DNA of 14,126 nt from Candidatus Gastranaerophilales bacterium (GTDB taxonomy: Bacteria; Cyanobacteriota; Vampirovibrionia; Gastranaerophilales; Gastranaerophilaceae): contig CANQOM010000026.1 of assembly GCA_947625445.1 (NCBI GenBank), positions 1-14,126 of the forward strand, in the 5' to 3' direction. Below the pieces are notes generated by a model. The model was not told where the DNA came from, made no database searches, and saw only the letters and a list, made by a program, of their open reading frames with translations. A program made the translations under genes and the position numbers. The stretch's first letter is position 1; each line of letters begins with the position of its first letter. Positions 1-8,131 of this stretch are shown here, piece after piece.

Positions 1-345
1 GAAATTAATAAAATACACGTTGTTAATTTCAACTATAAAAAAGATAAAAAGAAAACACCAAGAGTTGGTGTTATAGCCCAAGAGCTTCAAAAAATCTTCC
101 CTAATTCAGTAATGAAAGATGATGATGGATATTTAGCAATATCAAAAGACGAAATGTTCTATGCAATGATTAACTCAATAAAAGAGTTGTGTGCAAAAAT
201 CTTAGGGTTAGATAAACGTATAACTGAACTTGAAAAGAAAAATCTGGAGCTTGAGAAACAAAATAAATTGCTTGAAGAAAAGATTGATAAGCAAAATCTT
301 GAGTTTATAAAGCGATTAGAAAAACTAGAAGCAACAAATAAATAA
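1..345 (+). CDS. C-terminal part of a peptidase S74 / tail-fibre-type protein (5' end outside window)
   Basis: The frame is open from base 1 to the TAA ending at 345, so this is the last 114 residues of a longer protein. The visible part reads GVIAQELQKIFPNSV, then DDDGYLAISKDEMFYAMI and NSIKEL, the signature of the intramolecular chaperone (peptidase S74) found at the C-terminus of phage endosialidases, tail fibres and many bacterial surface proteins. That domain assists trimer folding and then cleaves itself off; the catalytic serine would lie upstream of the window. The last ~50 residues (KRITELEKKNLELEKQNKLL and onward) form a Leu/Glu/Lys-rich coiled coil, as expected for the trimeric helical tail. 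It is followed by a strong terminator, so it ends its transcription unit. What the passenger domain does cannot be seen. A prophage origin is possible, but no other phage gene is visible and cellular surface proteins also carry S74. Confidence 0.8.
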   Translation, partial: EINKIHVVNFNYKKDKKKTPRVGVIAQELQKIFPNSVMKDDDGYLAISKDEMFYAMINSIKELCAKILGLDKRITELEKKNLELEKQNKLLEEKIDKQNLEFIKRLEKLEATNK

Positions 346-393
346 TATAAAACACAAACAATCACATCAACGTAATAAATTTACTTCCTATTT

Positions 394-426
394 GCGGCCA
401 TTAGAAAATACTTGGCCGCTTTTTTT
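394..426 (+). terminator. Rho-independent terminator after the S74 gene
   Basis: A perfect 7-bp GC-rich stem (gcggcca at 394-400 and tggccgc at 413-419) with a 12-nt A-rich loop is followed directly by seven T residues at 420-426. It sits 48 bp after the stop codon of the S74-type gene. On the minus strand the stem is followed by aaatagg rather than a T tract, so it should stop only rightward transcription. It does not clearly terminate the long atp/AsmA-like block that converges on it. Confidence 0.9.
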
Positions 427-438
427 ACGTATAATTCA

Positions 439-3400
439 TTATAAATTTTGAATCATATCATTAAAATCAGGTAAATTTTTACTATCATCCTGAAGATTAT
501 TTTCCTCTTTTTCCTGAATATCAGTTCCAAAATCTTCGTTATTAGGTATAATCCATTTAAAAGAATTTATTGCATTTAGTGAATTGATATTACCATATAT
601 ATTTACACTGAATAAATTAGTTTTTTGATTACTTTGATTATATAAAAGAGGAATTTTATCCGTTATGTCATTTGATAATTTCATAACGGTTACAGATTTA
701 TCAGTTTTTTGACCGCTCACTAATTCCGAAATTGAAACATCACCAAAACTGCCTAATTTATTTGATATTTCATCCGATATTCTTCCATAAATAATAATAT
801 TAGCTTCATTAGTTAATAAATTATGCCTGCCTTTCATAAAAACACTCATATTTTTACCTTGCGTTTTTAAATCATCGGTAATTAAATAACCGTTTTGAAA
901 AAGCAAAACACCTTCAGAAGTTTTATATCTTGCAGTATCATCTCTCACAATAGAATTAATAAGTCTGTTTAAAGTCGTGTTTAATAGTCCGTGATATAAA
1001 AGATTTTTAGCATATAAATAGTGTTCGAATTTCCCGAGAGTGCCCATTTTCCCATTGTATGCTTTATATTCCGCCTTCCCTTTTATTGATTTTATTACAT
1101 TATTATAACTACTACCTGTTATCATTGATATATCAGTTTTAACATCAGCTATACCTTCTAAATTATCAGCTATTTTACATAAGTCATATAATGAATCTCT
1201 TATATTTATACCTTTAGCTTCTGTTTTAAGTGAAAGTGACCCGTGAGAAATATCATAACTTGCACTTCCCTGAACTTTCCCGTTATATGCTTTAGCATCT
1301 ATATTATTTATCTTAAGGGTATTTTTTTCTATAGAAAAATCACAAACCGCATCTTTTGCTTCTAAATCTAATATTTTAAAATTATTTATAAGTGCATGAC
1401 CATTTTTTACTGTAATATACGATTCTATAAATGGATTTCTTCCCTGTTCTATAAGCTTGAAAAATGAATTTACATCAAGATTTAATGAATTTAATTGCAT
1501 ATTTGAGATAATTACACTCTTAGGACTTAAGTCAGGCTTTATATCCATAACAACATTAAAAGCAGAATCATTAATTTGAATATCAGGAGCAATCACTCTT
1601 ATATTATCTTTTGCAAAACTGACATCCGCATTTTTTATAGCAGTCAGATATTTTCTTAAATTATATTTGTATATTTTCAAATTGCCTGTTATTTCAGGTC
1701 TTTCAATTTGATTATTCAAAACAATATTGCCTTTAAGTGAAGTCTCTTCCCCTCCAAAAAATCCTGAGGCGAATGTAATACTTTGGGGTATTAATATTGT
1801 TAAATCTTTACAAACAGGTTTTTCTTGATTGTTAATCTCGCCTGTTATTTTTATTATTTCATTTGAAGAACCGTCTTTTGATTTTGTTTCATCTTTTAAC
1901 AATATTTCTTTTATATTTAAATTATTTTTTATTATATCCGCATCTATACTAAGAACAGACGGTTTATTTAATAATTCACTTATTACCAAATATGAAATAT
2001 AATTATCTTTATCTGCATTAATTTTTGTCTTCAAATTTAATTTATCTTTGTCAAAAGATATTTTTGCTGATGTTTTTATCACTCCTAGTGCTTTGTTAGG
2101 TAAATTGATATAATCATTTAGTAATTCTGATATTTTTCGTGCTTCATTACTTCCAATCAAAGTTATATTACCAATTGGTATATCTTTATAATTATTTATT
2201 TCTCCTGATATTTTAAATTTTAAAGGACTTATTATTTCATTTTCAGGAATTATTATTTTTTTATTATCTAAAAGAATTTTTAATTGATTTGACAGAATTT
2301 TTTTATTCTTTAATATTAACGATAAATCTGTACACAATATATCAGCGTTATATTTGCTTTCATCTCCCTTTATATTAATTTTTATGCTTTTAGCATTTAT
2401 CGGTAGATTATATTTTTTATCTTTTAATTTTATATCACTTAACTTTATTTCACTGTCTAAAATATATGATTTATTTAAAACTCCTTTTATATCAGAATCA
2501 AAACTTAATTTTCCTGATAAAATATCTGCATTTATTTTATCTTTTAAATTAAATAAATTTATTATATTTACAAGATTTAAATTTTCAGAAACTGCATTTA
2601 TATTAAAAGAAACATCTTCATTAACATTTCCTTTAATAACAACAGGCGTTTTATTAACATTTGCAAATGCTTGTTTAATGTTAATATTATTGTTATTTAA
2701 ACTTATATCAGCATTTATATCATCTATTGAGTATGGAAGCAACTTATGTTCAAGTCTTGCATTAATTATTTTCATCTCGCCCTGAGACTTAAGTGTCTTA
2801 AAATCAGACATAATATTAAAATCAGCGTTTAACAAACCTTTTACTTTTATATCTGTTAAATTTGTTTTTATATTTAAACTTTGAGATATTACTGAAAATA
2901 TCTTATATAAATTATTAATATTTATATTTTTCGCATTAGCATTTAATTTAACAAATTTTTTCTTGCCAAAAGAGACATTCCCTTTTAACTTTGCACTGTC
3001 TTTTTGAGACGTATGCACCACAGAATCAATATCAACCTTATCACCTTTAAAATCAAGATTAATATTATTATTTTCTAAAGTAATATTATCTGCTTTTATA
3101 CTTATATCATTAAGTTTCAATGACCCGTTAATTATATTATCATCATTAATTTTTAGATGACCAAATACATTACCCTTTATGTCTGATTCATAAATAGGTC
3201 GAAAAGGGGAAAAAGTAAAGTGATTTTTCTTAACCTTAACAGGAGTTACTAAATCTAAATCATAATTTAAATATTTATTATTCGACTCAATCAAACTTCC
3301 TTTTAATATTATGTGAGCTTTATCATTTAGTTTTACATCTTTTAATAAAAGTTCATCACCTTCTAAAATAAACGTTTTACCTAAAGATTCATCATTAATT

Positions 3401-3885
3401 TTTAATTTGTATCTGTTGCAAACAGTGTCATATATAAAACTGTCAAATGTAAAATAACCTGTTTTAACAACTTTGTCATTATTGATATATTTTTCAAGTG
3501 AAGTTGAAAAATCTTTATATAAAGTTATATTGATAATCGGACGTTCAAGTTTAGCATCCTCAATAACAATTTTACCGAAAATTAACGGAAAAATTTTAAT
3601 TTTTAAATCAATTTCTTTTAATTTCAAAAATACACTTTCATCAGGATATAATACAAGCGTATGAAACATATGAATTTTTAATTTAGGAGATAATGATTTT
3701 TTAAAAGAAATATCTTCAGAAGAGACTTTAAAACCAGTCTGAGACTCAATTTCCGTGAATACTTTATTTTTATATTTATTTAAATCAACAAACTTTTCAA
3801 CACAAAAAAGAGTACCGTAATATGATGCTGCAATAAATGCAGCAGTCAAAGAGGCTGCTAAAGATATCTTGGTAATTTTCCGCAT
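439..3885 (-). CDS. AsmA/YhdP-like envelope protein, 1148 aa
   Basis: A very long protein with one N-terminal hydrophobic segment (about residues 7-27, LAASLTAAFIAASYYGTLFC) that should anchor it in the inner membrane, followed by more than 1000 residues of alternating short beta strands rich in Asn, Lys, Ile and Asp, as in the periplasmic AsmA/TamB/YhdP groove proteins. The C-terminal ~200 residues carry the AsmA-like C-terminal pattern: GKMGTLGKFEHYLYAKNLL, then a segment like YLITDDLKTQGKNMSVFMKG. E. coli YhdP (about 1266 aa) is of similar size. Proteins of this superfamily are thought to bridge the periplasm and move or influence glycerophospholipids to the outer membrane; that role here is inference. 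The start is the ATG 3 bp after the atpG stop. Upstream is A-rich with no Shine-Dalgarno, so initiation probably depends on atpG translation. It is the last gene of the atp block. No internal break is seen. Confidence 0.78.
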   Translation of the reverse strand: MRKITKISLAASLTAAFIAASYYGTLFCVEKFVDLNKYKNKVFTEIESQTGFKVSSEDISFKKSLSPKLKIHMFHTLVLYPDESVFLKLKEIDLKIKIFPLIFGKIVIEDAKLERPIINITLYKDFSTSLEKYINNDKVVKTGYFTFDSFIYDTVCNRYKLKINDESLGKTFILEGDELLLKDVKLNDKAHIILKGSLIESNNKYLNYDLDLVTPVKVKKNHFTFSPFRPIYESDIKGNVFGHLKINDDNIINGSLKLNDISIKADNITLENNNINLDFKGDKVDIDSVVHTSQKDSAKLKGNVSFGKKKFVKLNANAKNININNLYKIFSVISQSLNIKTNLTDIKVKGLLNADFNIMSDFKTLKSQGEMKIINARLEHKLLPYSIDDINADISLNNNNINIKQAFANVNKTPVVIKGNVNEDVSFNINAVSENLNLVNIINLFNLKDKINADILSGKLSFDSDIKGVLNKSYILDSEIKLSDIKLKDKKYNLPINAKSIKINIKGDESKYNADILCTDLSLILKNKKILSNQLKILLDNKKIIIPENEIISPLKFKISGEINNYKDIPIGNITLIGSNEARKISELLNDYINLPNKALGVIKTSAKISFDKDKLNLKTKINADKDNYISYLVISELLNKPSVLSIDADIIKNNLNIKEILLKDETKSKDGSSNEIIKITGEINNQEKPVCKDLTILIPQSITFASGFFGGEETSLKGNIVLNNQIERPEITGNLKIYKYNLRKYLTAIKNADVSFAKDNIRVIAPDIQINDSAFNVVMDIKPDLSPKSVIISNMQLNSLNLDVNSFFKLIEQGRNPFIESYITVKNGHALINNFKILDLEAKDAVCDFSIEKNTLKINNIDAKAYNGKVQGSASYDISHGSLSLKTEAKGINIRDSLYDLCKIADNLEGIADVKTDISMITGSSYNNVIKSIKGKAEYKAYNGKMGTLGKFEHYLYAKNLLYHGLLNTTLNRLINSIVRDDTARYKTSEGVLLFQNGYLITDDLKTQGKNMSVFMKGRHNLLTNEANIIIYGRISDEISNKLGSFGDVSISELVSGQKTDKSVTVMKLSNDITDKIPLLYNQSNQKTNLFSVNIYGNINSLNAINSFKWIIPNNEDFGTDIQEKEENNLQDDSKNLPDFNDMIQNL

Positions 3886-3888
3886 ATT

Positions 3889-4809
3889 TTATTTGTTTAT
3901 TGCGCTGCTGCCGCCGACTATTTCTGTTATTTCCTGAGTAATCATTGCTTGACGGACTTTATTATAGTCAATAGTCAATTTTTGTATCATCTCATCGGCA
4001 TTATTACAAGCCGCCGACATAGCAGTCATCCTCGATGCTAACTCACTTGCTATAGATTCTAACATAGCCTGAAAAATAATACTTGATATAAATAGAGGAA
4101 CTATTTCAGCTAAGATGGAAGGTGTATCAGGTTCAACTTCCATAGATGAAAAATCTTCCAGTGTATAATCATAATCTATCTCATCTAAAGGAAGTATATC
4201 CCATCTTTCTACAGAATAAGACATCATATTTCTAAATCTTGTAGTTATAATTTCCATAGAATCAATATTACCGTTAACATAAGCACGTGCCATATCCATA
4301 GCTACTATTCTTGATTGTGAAGAGGTGGGAGTTTCTGAAAAAGACAAATATGTTTGAGTAATTTTAAATCCATATTCATCTGTAACACGTTTTAAAGCAT
4401 TATAACCTTTTTGCCCTACTATAAAAAGTTCACACCCTATACCTTTTTCTTTATATGATTCTATAGTTTTCAGAGTATATCTTACTAAATTTGCATTAAA
4501 TGCTCCCGATAATCCCTTATTTGAAGTTAATATTAACAACCCTACATTTTTTATTTCACGTTCTTTTAAAAGTACAGGATAATTGTTAATCGGTTCTTTG
4601 AATACAGTTTGAGATGTATCAATATCCTGAACGGAATGCAATAAACGATAAAATATTTTTTCTAATTCATAAGTAAAAGGTCTTGATGCCTTTACTTTAT
4701 TTTCAAATTTTTTCACCTTCGCAGAAGCAACCATTTTCATTGCTCTTGTTATCTTCTGTGTGCTTTTTATAGAATTTATTCTTGTTTTTATTTTTTTTAA
4801 ATTAGCCAT
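3889..4809 (-). CDS. atpG: ATP synthase F1 subunit gamma
   Basis: This is the central rotor stalk of F1, coupling c-ring rotation to catalysis. The 306 residues carry the family's two conserved coiled-coil ends. The N-terminus is KKIKTRINSIKSTQKITRAM and KMVASAKVKK; the C-terminus includes ASELASRMTAMSAACNNAD, YNKVRQAMITQEITEIVGG. The Rossmann-like middle includes LTSNKGLSGAFNANL. Cyanobacterial gamma subunits carry an insertion of roughly 30-40 residues between the LLPL motif and the final helix. Here only about 17 residues separate DILPL from EPDTPSILAEI, as in E. coli, so the insertion is absent. An AAGGT Shine-Dalgarno lies just upstream of the ATG. The gene is 14 bp after atpA, and the AsmA-like gene follows 3 bp after its TAA. 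No beta or epsilon gene follows, as in Cyanobacteria (where this subunit is named atpC). Confidence 0.97.
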   Translation of the reverse strand: MANLKKIKTRINSIKSTQKITRAMKMVASAKVKKFENKVKASRPFTYELEKIFYRLLHSVQDIDTSQTVFKEPINNYPVLLKEREIKNVGLLILTSNKGLSGAFNANLVRYTLKTIESYKEKGIGCELFIVGQKGYNALKRVTDEYGFKITQTYLSFSETPTSSQSRIVAMDMARAYVNGNIDSMEIITTRFRNMMSYSVERWDILPLDEIDYDYTLEDFSSMEVEPDTPSILAEIVPLFISSIIFQAMLESIASELASRMTAMSAACNNADEMIQKLTIDYNKVRQAMITQEITEIVGGSSAINK

Positions 4810-4823
4810 ATTTACCTTTATTT

Positions 4824-6341
4824 TTATTTAAAGAAATTGGATTTATAAATATTTAACTTTTCTTTCAAATCAGACATATCTTTTTCGGATAGCTTATCTC
4901 CCTGATTTAATTTTGATATTAACTCTTTTAAATTAGCATCCATGTAATAAAACCAACCTTGTTTAAAATCTTTGATTTTATCATTATCAACATCATCTAA
5001 AAAACCTTCATTTGCAGCAAATAAAATAGTAACCTGTTGTGCAACGTTTAAAGGAGAATATTGAGGTTGTTTTAAAACTTCGGTAAGTTTTTGCCCTCTT
5101 GTTAATTGGTCTTTTGTTGCTTTATCAAGGTCGCTTGCAAACTGCGCAAATGCTTCAAGTTCTCTAAATTGAGCTAAATCTAATCTTAATTTCCCGGCAA
5201 CTTGTTTAATCGCTTTTGTTTGAGCATTTCCTCCAACACGTGATACTGATATACCTGCATTTATAGCAGGTCTCATTCCTGAATTAAATAAATTAGATTC
5301 TAAAAATATCTGTCCGTCTGTAATAGAAATTACATTAGTAGGAATATAAGCAGATACATCGCCTGCTTGCGTTTCAATAATAGGAAGTGCGGTTATACTT
5401 CCTCCTCCTAAGTCATCATTTAATTTACAAGCACGCTCTAACAGTCTTGAATGCAAATAAAATACATCACCGGGATATGCTTCACGCCCTGACGGTCTTT
5501 TCAACAAGAGACTCATTGCTCTGTATGCCTGAGCATGTTTCGATAAATCATCATAAATAATTAAACAATGTTTTCCTTGTTCCATAAACTCTTCAGCTAT
5601 AGCACATCCTGCAAAGGGTGCAATATATTGCATAGGAGCAGATTCGTTAGCCGGTGCGGAAACAATTATTGTATATTCCAACGCTCCAAAATTTTCAAGT
5701 GTTTTGGCTAATTGAGCAACTGTCGAAGTTTTTTGACCTATTGCAACATAGATACAAATTACATCTTTATCTTTTTGATTAATAATAGTATCAAGAGCAA
5801 TAGCCGTTTTACCGGTTTGTCTGTCTCCGATTATAAGTTCTCTCTGACCTCTGCCTATAGGAGTTAATGCATCAATAGCAGTAAGCCCTGTCGCCATAGG
5901 TTCAAAAACAGATTTTCTTGTTACTATTCCCGGAGCAACTCTTTCTATAGCCCTCGTTTTATCATAATGTATATCACCATTGCCATCAACAGGAACTCCT
6001 GTAGGGTCGATAATTCTTCCTAATAATCCTTCCCCTACCGGAACTGAAGCTATTCTTCCCGTTGTTTTAACTTGCATACCTTCTTTAATATGAGTATAAT
6101 CACCTAAAATAACTACCCCGACATTATCTTCTTCCAAATTTAAAACTATACCCAAAGTGCCTTTGCCGTCTTCAAACTCAACAAGTTCGCTCGCCATTGC
6201 CTCACTTAAACCGTATATTCTTGAAATTCCATCTGCAACTTCAAGCACTGTTCCTACATTTTTTACCTCAAGTTCAGAACCGTAGTTATCCAGTTTTTCT
6301 TTTATTATTGACGTAATTTCGTCAGGATTAATCACTGCCAT
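4824..6341 (-). CDS. atpA: ATP synthase F1 subunit alpha
   Basis: The non-catalytic nucleotide-binding subunit of F1, at 505 aa a full normal length. Seen directly: the N-terminal beta-barrel with VGTVLEVADGISRIYGL; the Walker A loop GDRQTGKT at residues 172-179; the Walker B region LIIYDDLSKHAQAYR near 260-274; and the alpha/beta signature PAINAGISVS at 358-367, followed by Arg368, which corresponds to the arginine finger reaching the beta catalytic site. The start is the ATG with an AAAAGGA Shine-Dalgarno 7 nt upstream. That region overlaps the last 14 bases of atpH, so the two genes are probably translationally coupled. The beta partner is not in this window. No residue known to be essential is missing. 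Confidence 0.99.
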   Translation of the reverse strand: MAVINPDEITSIIKEKLDNYGSELEVKNVGTVLEVADGISRIYGLSEAMASELVEFEDGKGTLGIVLNLEEDNVGVVILGDYTHIKEGMQVKTTGRIASVPVGEGLLGRIIDPTGVPVDGNGDIHYDKTRAIERVAPGIVTRKSVFEPMATGLTAIDALTPIGRGQRELIIGDRQTGKTAIALDTIINQKDKDVICIYVAIGQKTSTVAQLAKTLENFGALEYTIIVSAPANESAPMQYIAPFAGCAIAEEFMEQGKHCLIIYDDLSKHAQAYRAMSLLLKRPSGREAYPGDVFYLHSRLLERACKLNDDLGGGSITALPIIETQAGDVSAYIPTNVISITDGQIFLESNLFNSGMRPAINAGISVSRVGGNAQTKAIKQVAGKLRLDLAQFRELEAFAQFASDLDKATKDQLTRGQKLTEVLKQPQYSPLNVAQQVTILFAANEGFLDDVDNDKIKDFKQGWFYYMDANLKELISKLNQGDKLSEKDMSDLKEKLNIYKSNFFK

Positions 6342-6900
6342 ATCTGTTTCCTTTTATTAATTGTTTTCTCATATTTTCAAATTTTGTTTTTATACTGCAA
6401 TCTATTGTTTTATCACCTATTTCAACTATTATTCCGCCTATTATTTCTTCTTTTAATTCATACTGCGGAATAATTTTTTTTGATAATTTATGTGAAATTT
6501 TTTCAGTTATTTTGTTTTTTTGTTCTTCTGTCAGTTCAACCGCTGATATAATTTTTGGTGTAATTATATTATTAATTTTATTGTATTCATTATTATAACA
6601 ATCCAGTATTTCATTAAGAGTATTTAATCTTGAATTATCAATAAGCAAATATATAAAATCTAAAAGCGTTTTACTTACGTGAGATGAAAATATTTTTTCC
6701 ATAACTTCTTTTTTATCGGAATTTTTTACTATGGGAGATTGTATAAAATTTTTTAATTTTTCATTAATTGAAACAGTTTCAATAATCATGGTTAATTCGT
6801 TAAAAATTTCAGAAGCAACCCCATCTTTTATTGCTGATTCCAATAGAGCATTTGCATATTTTCTGGCTATTTTTAAATTTTTTATATCTATATTTTTCAT
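6328..6900 (-). CDS. atpH: ATP synthase F1 subunit delta (OSCP)
   Basis: The delta/OSCP subunit, which caps F1 and joins it to the peripheral b/b' stalk. The 190 residues begin with the family's helical domain (KIARKYANALLESAI, about residues 10-24), followed by NEKLKNFIQSPIV near 46-58. They end with the C-terminal beta domain pattern EEIIGGIIVEIGDKTIDCSI, matching the usual GG-hydrophobic-D motif. The ATG overlaps the atpF stop in an ATGA arrangement (4 bp), and an AGGA Shine-Dalgarno lies 7 nt upstream inside atpF. It overlaps the start of atpA by 14 bp at its other end. Divergent in primary sequence, as this subunit usually is, but position and both terminal motifs agree. Confidence 0.95.
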   Translation of the reverse strand: MKNIDIKNLKIARKYANALLESAIKDGVASEIFNELTMIIETVSINEKLKNFIQSPIVKNSDKKEVMEKIFSSHVSKTLLDFIYLLIDNSRLNTLNEILDCYNNEYNKINNIITPKIISAVELTEEQKNKITEKISHKLSKKIIPQYELKEEIIGGIIVEIGDKTIDCSIKTKFENMRKQLIKGNRYGSD

Positions 6901-7397
6901 AGATTTATCCTGTCAATTTCATCAATTGCATTATTTATATATACATTATGCAATTCGGGTTCCGAATTTAATTGTTTAATTGCATTTTTCATAGCAACTT
7001 CTACAGATTTTTCAGAAAGCAGACTTATTAACTTTGAATTGAATTTTTTTGTTTCCAAATTTAAAAGTCTGTTAAGATTATTCTCTATATCTTTTTTTTG
7101 ATTTTCAGTTTCTGCTTTAACTCTTTCTTCTATATTTTTAACATTATGCTGAGCACTTTTTTCAATTCTGTCAATAAGCAACGGTAATTTTTCTATCTTG
7201 CCTTTAATTTTATCTAAACCTTCATCAGCAGAAGCTTTTTCTTTTTCCGAATCATTAACATAATTTTTTATTTCATCCCTTAGTTTACTTATCTTTTCTG
7301 CCAAATTTAATTTTTTTATAAGGAATATTATTAAACTCAGGACTATTAAAAAATTGATTGTATTTGATTTTATTATTAATTCAAATAATTCTGACAT
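6897..7397 (-). CDS. atpF: ATP synthase F0 subunit b
   Basis: The second of two b-type subunits forming a heterodimeric peripheral stalk. The 166 residues have one N-terminal membrane helix (about 12-27, TINFLIVLSLIIFLIK) and then a long charged alpha-helical region rich in Lys and Glu that should make a right-handed coiled coil reaching delta. It begins 1 bp after the b' stop codon and overlaps atpH by 4 bp. The upstream purine run AAGAAGAG is only a weak Shine-Dalgarno, so coupling to b' translation is likely. Sequence identity to any named b subunit is hard to judge by eye. The assignment rests on topology, length and position between b' and delta, which is the cyanobacterial order. Confidence 0.92.
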   Translation of the reverse strand: MSELFELIIKSNTINFLIVLSLIIFLIKKLNLAEKISKLRDEIKNYVNDSEKEKASADEGLDKIKGKIEKLPLLIDRIEKSAQHNVKNIEERVKAETENQKKDIENNLNRLLNLETKKFNSKLISLLSEKSVEVAMKNAIKQLNSEPELHNVYINNAIDEIDRINL

Positions 7398-7398
7398 A

Positions 7399-7863
7399 TT
7401 ATGACTCTTCTTCTACATTGATTTCGTTAATTGAATCGGTTTTAACGGTATCTCCCAAAATTTTAAAGGAAATACCCTTTGCAATATCCAAAAGGTTATT
7501 TTTTAAAACTTCTTTTGCTTCAATTGCAGAATTTCTAAGCTCTTCTTTTTGAAGAGAAACTTTATTATACAAATCACTTTTATATTCAGCAATAGTTTTG
7601 GAACGTTCTTCTTTAATAGCACGTGCTTGTTTTGAGATCTCACCTCTGGCTTCATCTCTTACCTTCGATAATTCTCCCTGATAGTAATTTTCTTTCTCGT
7701 TTGTTTCTTCTTTTATTGACATTGCATGAGTATAATTATCATCAACAAGTAATTTACGCTCCTCCATAATTTTCAGAACCGGAGCATAAAATATTTTATT
7801 CATTATAAAAACAAATACGCAAAAACTAATTACTGCTATTAAAAAAGTTGCATCAAATTCCAT
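7399..7863 (-). CDS. atpF': ATP synthase F0 subunit b' (second b-type subunit)
   Basis: The first of the two b-type subunits; in Cyanobacteria it is called b' (atpG or atpF2). It has 154 residues, with a membrane helix at about 6-21 (TFLIAVISFCVFVFIM), then NKIFYAPVLKIMEERK, which is the classical b/b' motif just after the membrane (F-x-P-x-x-x-x-x-x-x-R). The rest is a long charged helix ending in an acidic tail. The ATG lies 8 bp after atpE. Its Shine-Dalgarno (CTAGGT) overlaps the TAG stop of atpE, suggesting coupled translation. Having two different b subunits is typical of Cyanobacteria, plastids, Aquificales and some proteobacteria, and here supports a cyanobacterial affinity. Confidence 0.93.
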   Translation of the reverse strand: MEFDATFLIAVISFCVFVFIMNKIFYAPVLKIMEERKLLVDDNYTHAMSIKEETNEKENYYQGELSKVRDEARGEISKQARAIKEERSKTIAEYKSDLYNKVSLQKEELRNSAIEAKEVLKNNLLDIAKGISFKILGDTVKTDSINEINVEEES

Positions 7864-7871
7864 TTTTTTAC

Positions 7872-8114
7872 CTAGATTTTACCTATTAACATTAATGCAA
7901 CAACTAAAGCATATAAAGCACAAGCTTCTGCAAGAGCTGCACCAAGCAAGAAGAAACCTACAGCTTTACCGGCAGCTTCAGGTTGTCTTGCAACCGCATC
8001 CATCAATCCTTTTATACCTACACCAATACCCAAGCCTGCGCCAAGACCTGCTAAACCTATAGCAATACCGGCACCTAATTGCGCTAAATCAGATATTGTT
8101 TTTACTTCTTCCAT
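7872..8114 (-). CDS. atpE: ATP synthase F0 subunit c
   Basis: The rotor-ring proteolipid, 80 residues, with two membrane helices joined by the conserved polar loop ARQPEA (42-47). Helix 1 has the glycine ladder GLGAGLGIGVG; helix 2 carries the ion-binding carboxylate Glu63 in ALAEACALYALV. Sodium-translocating rings (for example Ilyobacter) have Gln in helix 1 and Ser right after the Glu. The equivalent positions here are Ile30 and Ala64, so proton coupling is expected. Tyr68 is kept. It has the best Shine-Dalgarno in the block (AAGGAGA, 6 nt before the ATG), which fits the need for many c copies per enzyme. The stop is TAG, inside the b' ribosome-binding site. Confidence 0.98.
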   Translation of the reverse strand: MEEVKTISDLAQLGAGIAIGLAGLGAGLGIGVGIKGLMDAVARQPEAAGKAVGFFLLGAALAEACALYALVVALMLIGKI

Positions 8115-8120
8115 TTTTTA

Positions 8121-8128
8121 TCTCCTTT
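8121..8128 (-). promoter_or_regulatory. Strong ribosome binding site of atpE
   Basis: On the minus strand the sequence GAAAGGAG(A) lies 6 nt before the atpE ATG. It is clearly closer to the consensus than the sites before atpB (AGGT), atpF' (AGGT) and atpF (AAGAAGAG). This probably raises c-subunit output relative to its neighbours, as the ring needs many copies. Confidence 0.7.
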
Positions 8129-8131
8129 CAA

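Noticed and set aside
2354..2785. Open frame of 143 aa on the plus strand inside the AsmA-like gene
   Set aside because: It is the antisense of a conserved-looking, A/T-rich coding region, with a Leu/Phe/Ile-only composition caused by reading Asn/Lys codons backwards, and no ribosome-binding site.
439..3885. Possible DNA repeats within the AsmA-like gene
   Set aside because: Recurrent short strings such as tttatatt arise from Asn/Ile/Lys-rich beta strands in A/T-rich DNA; no long direct repeat unit was found by eye.
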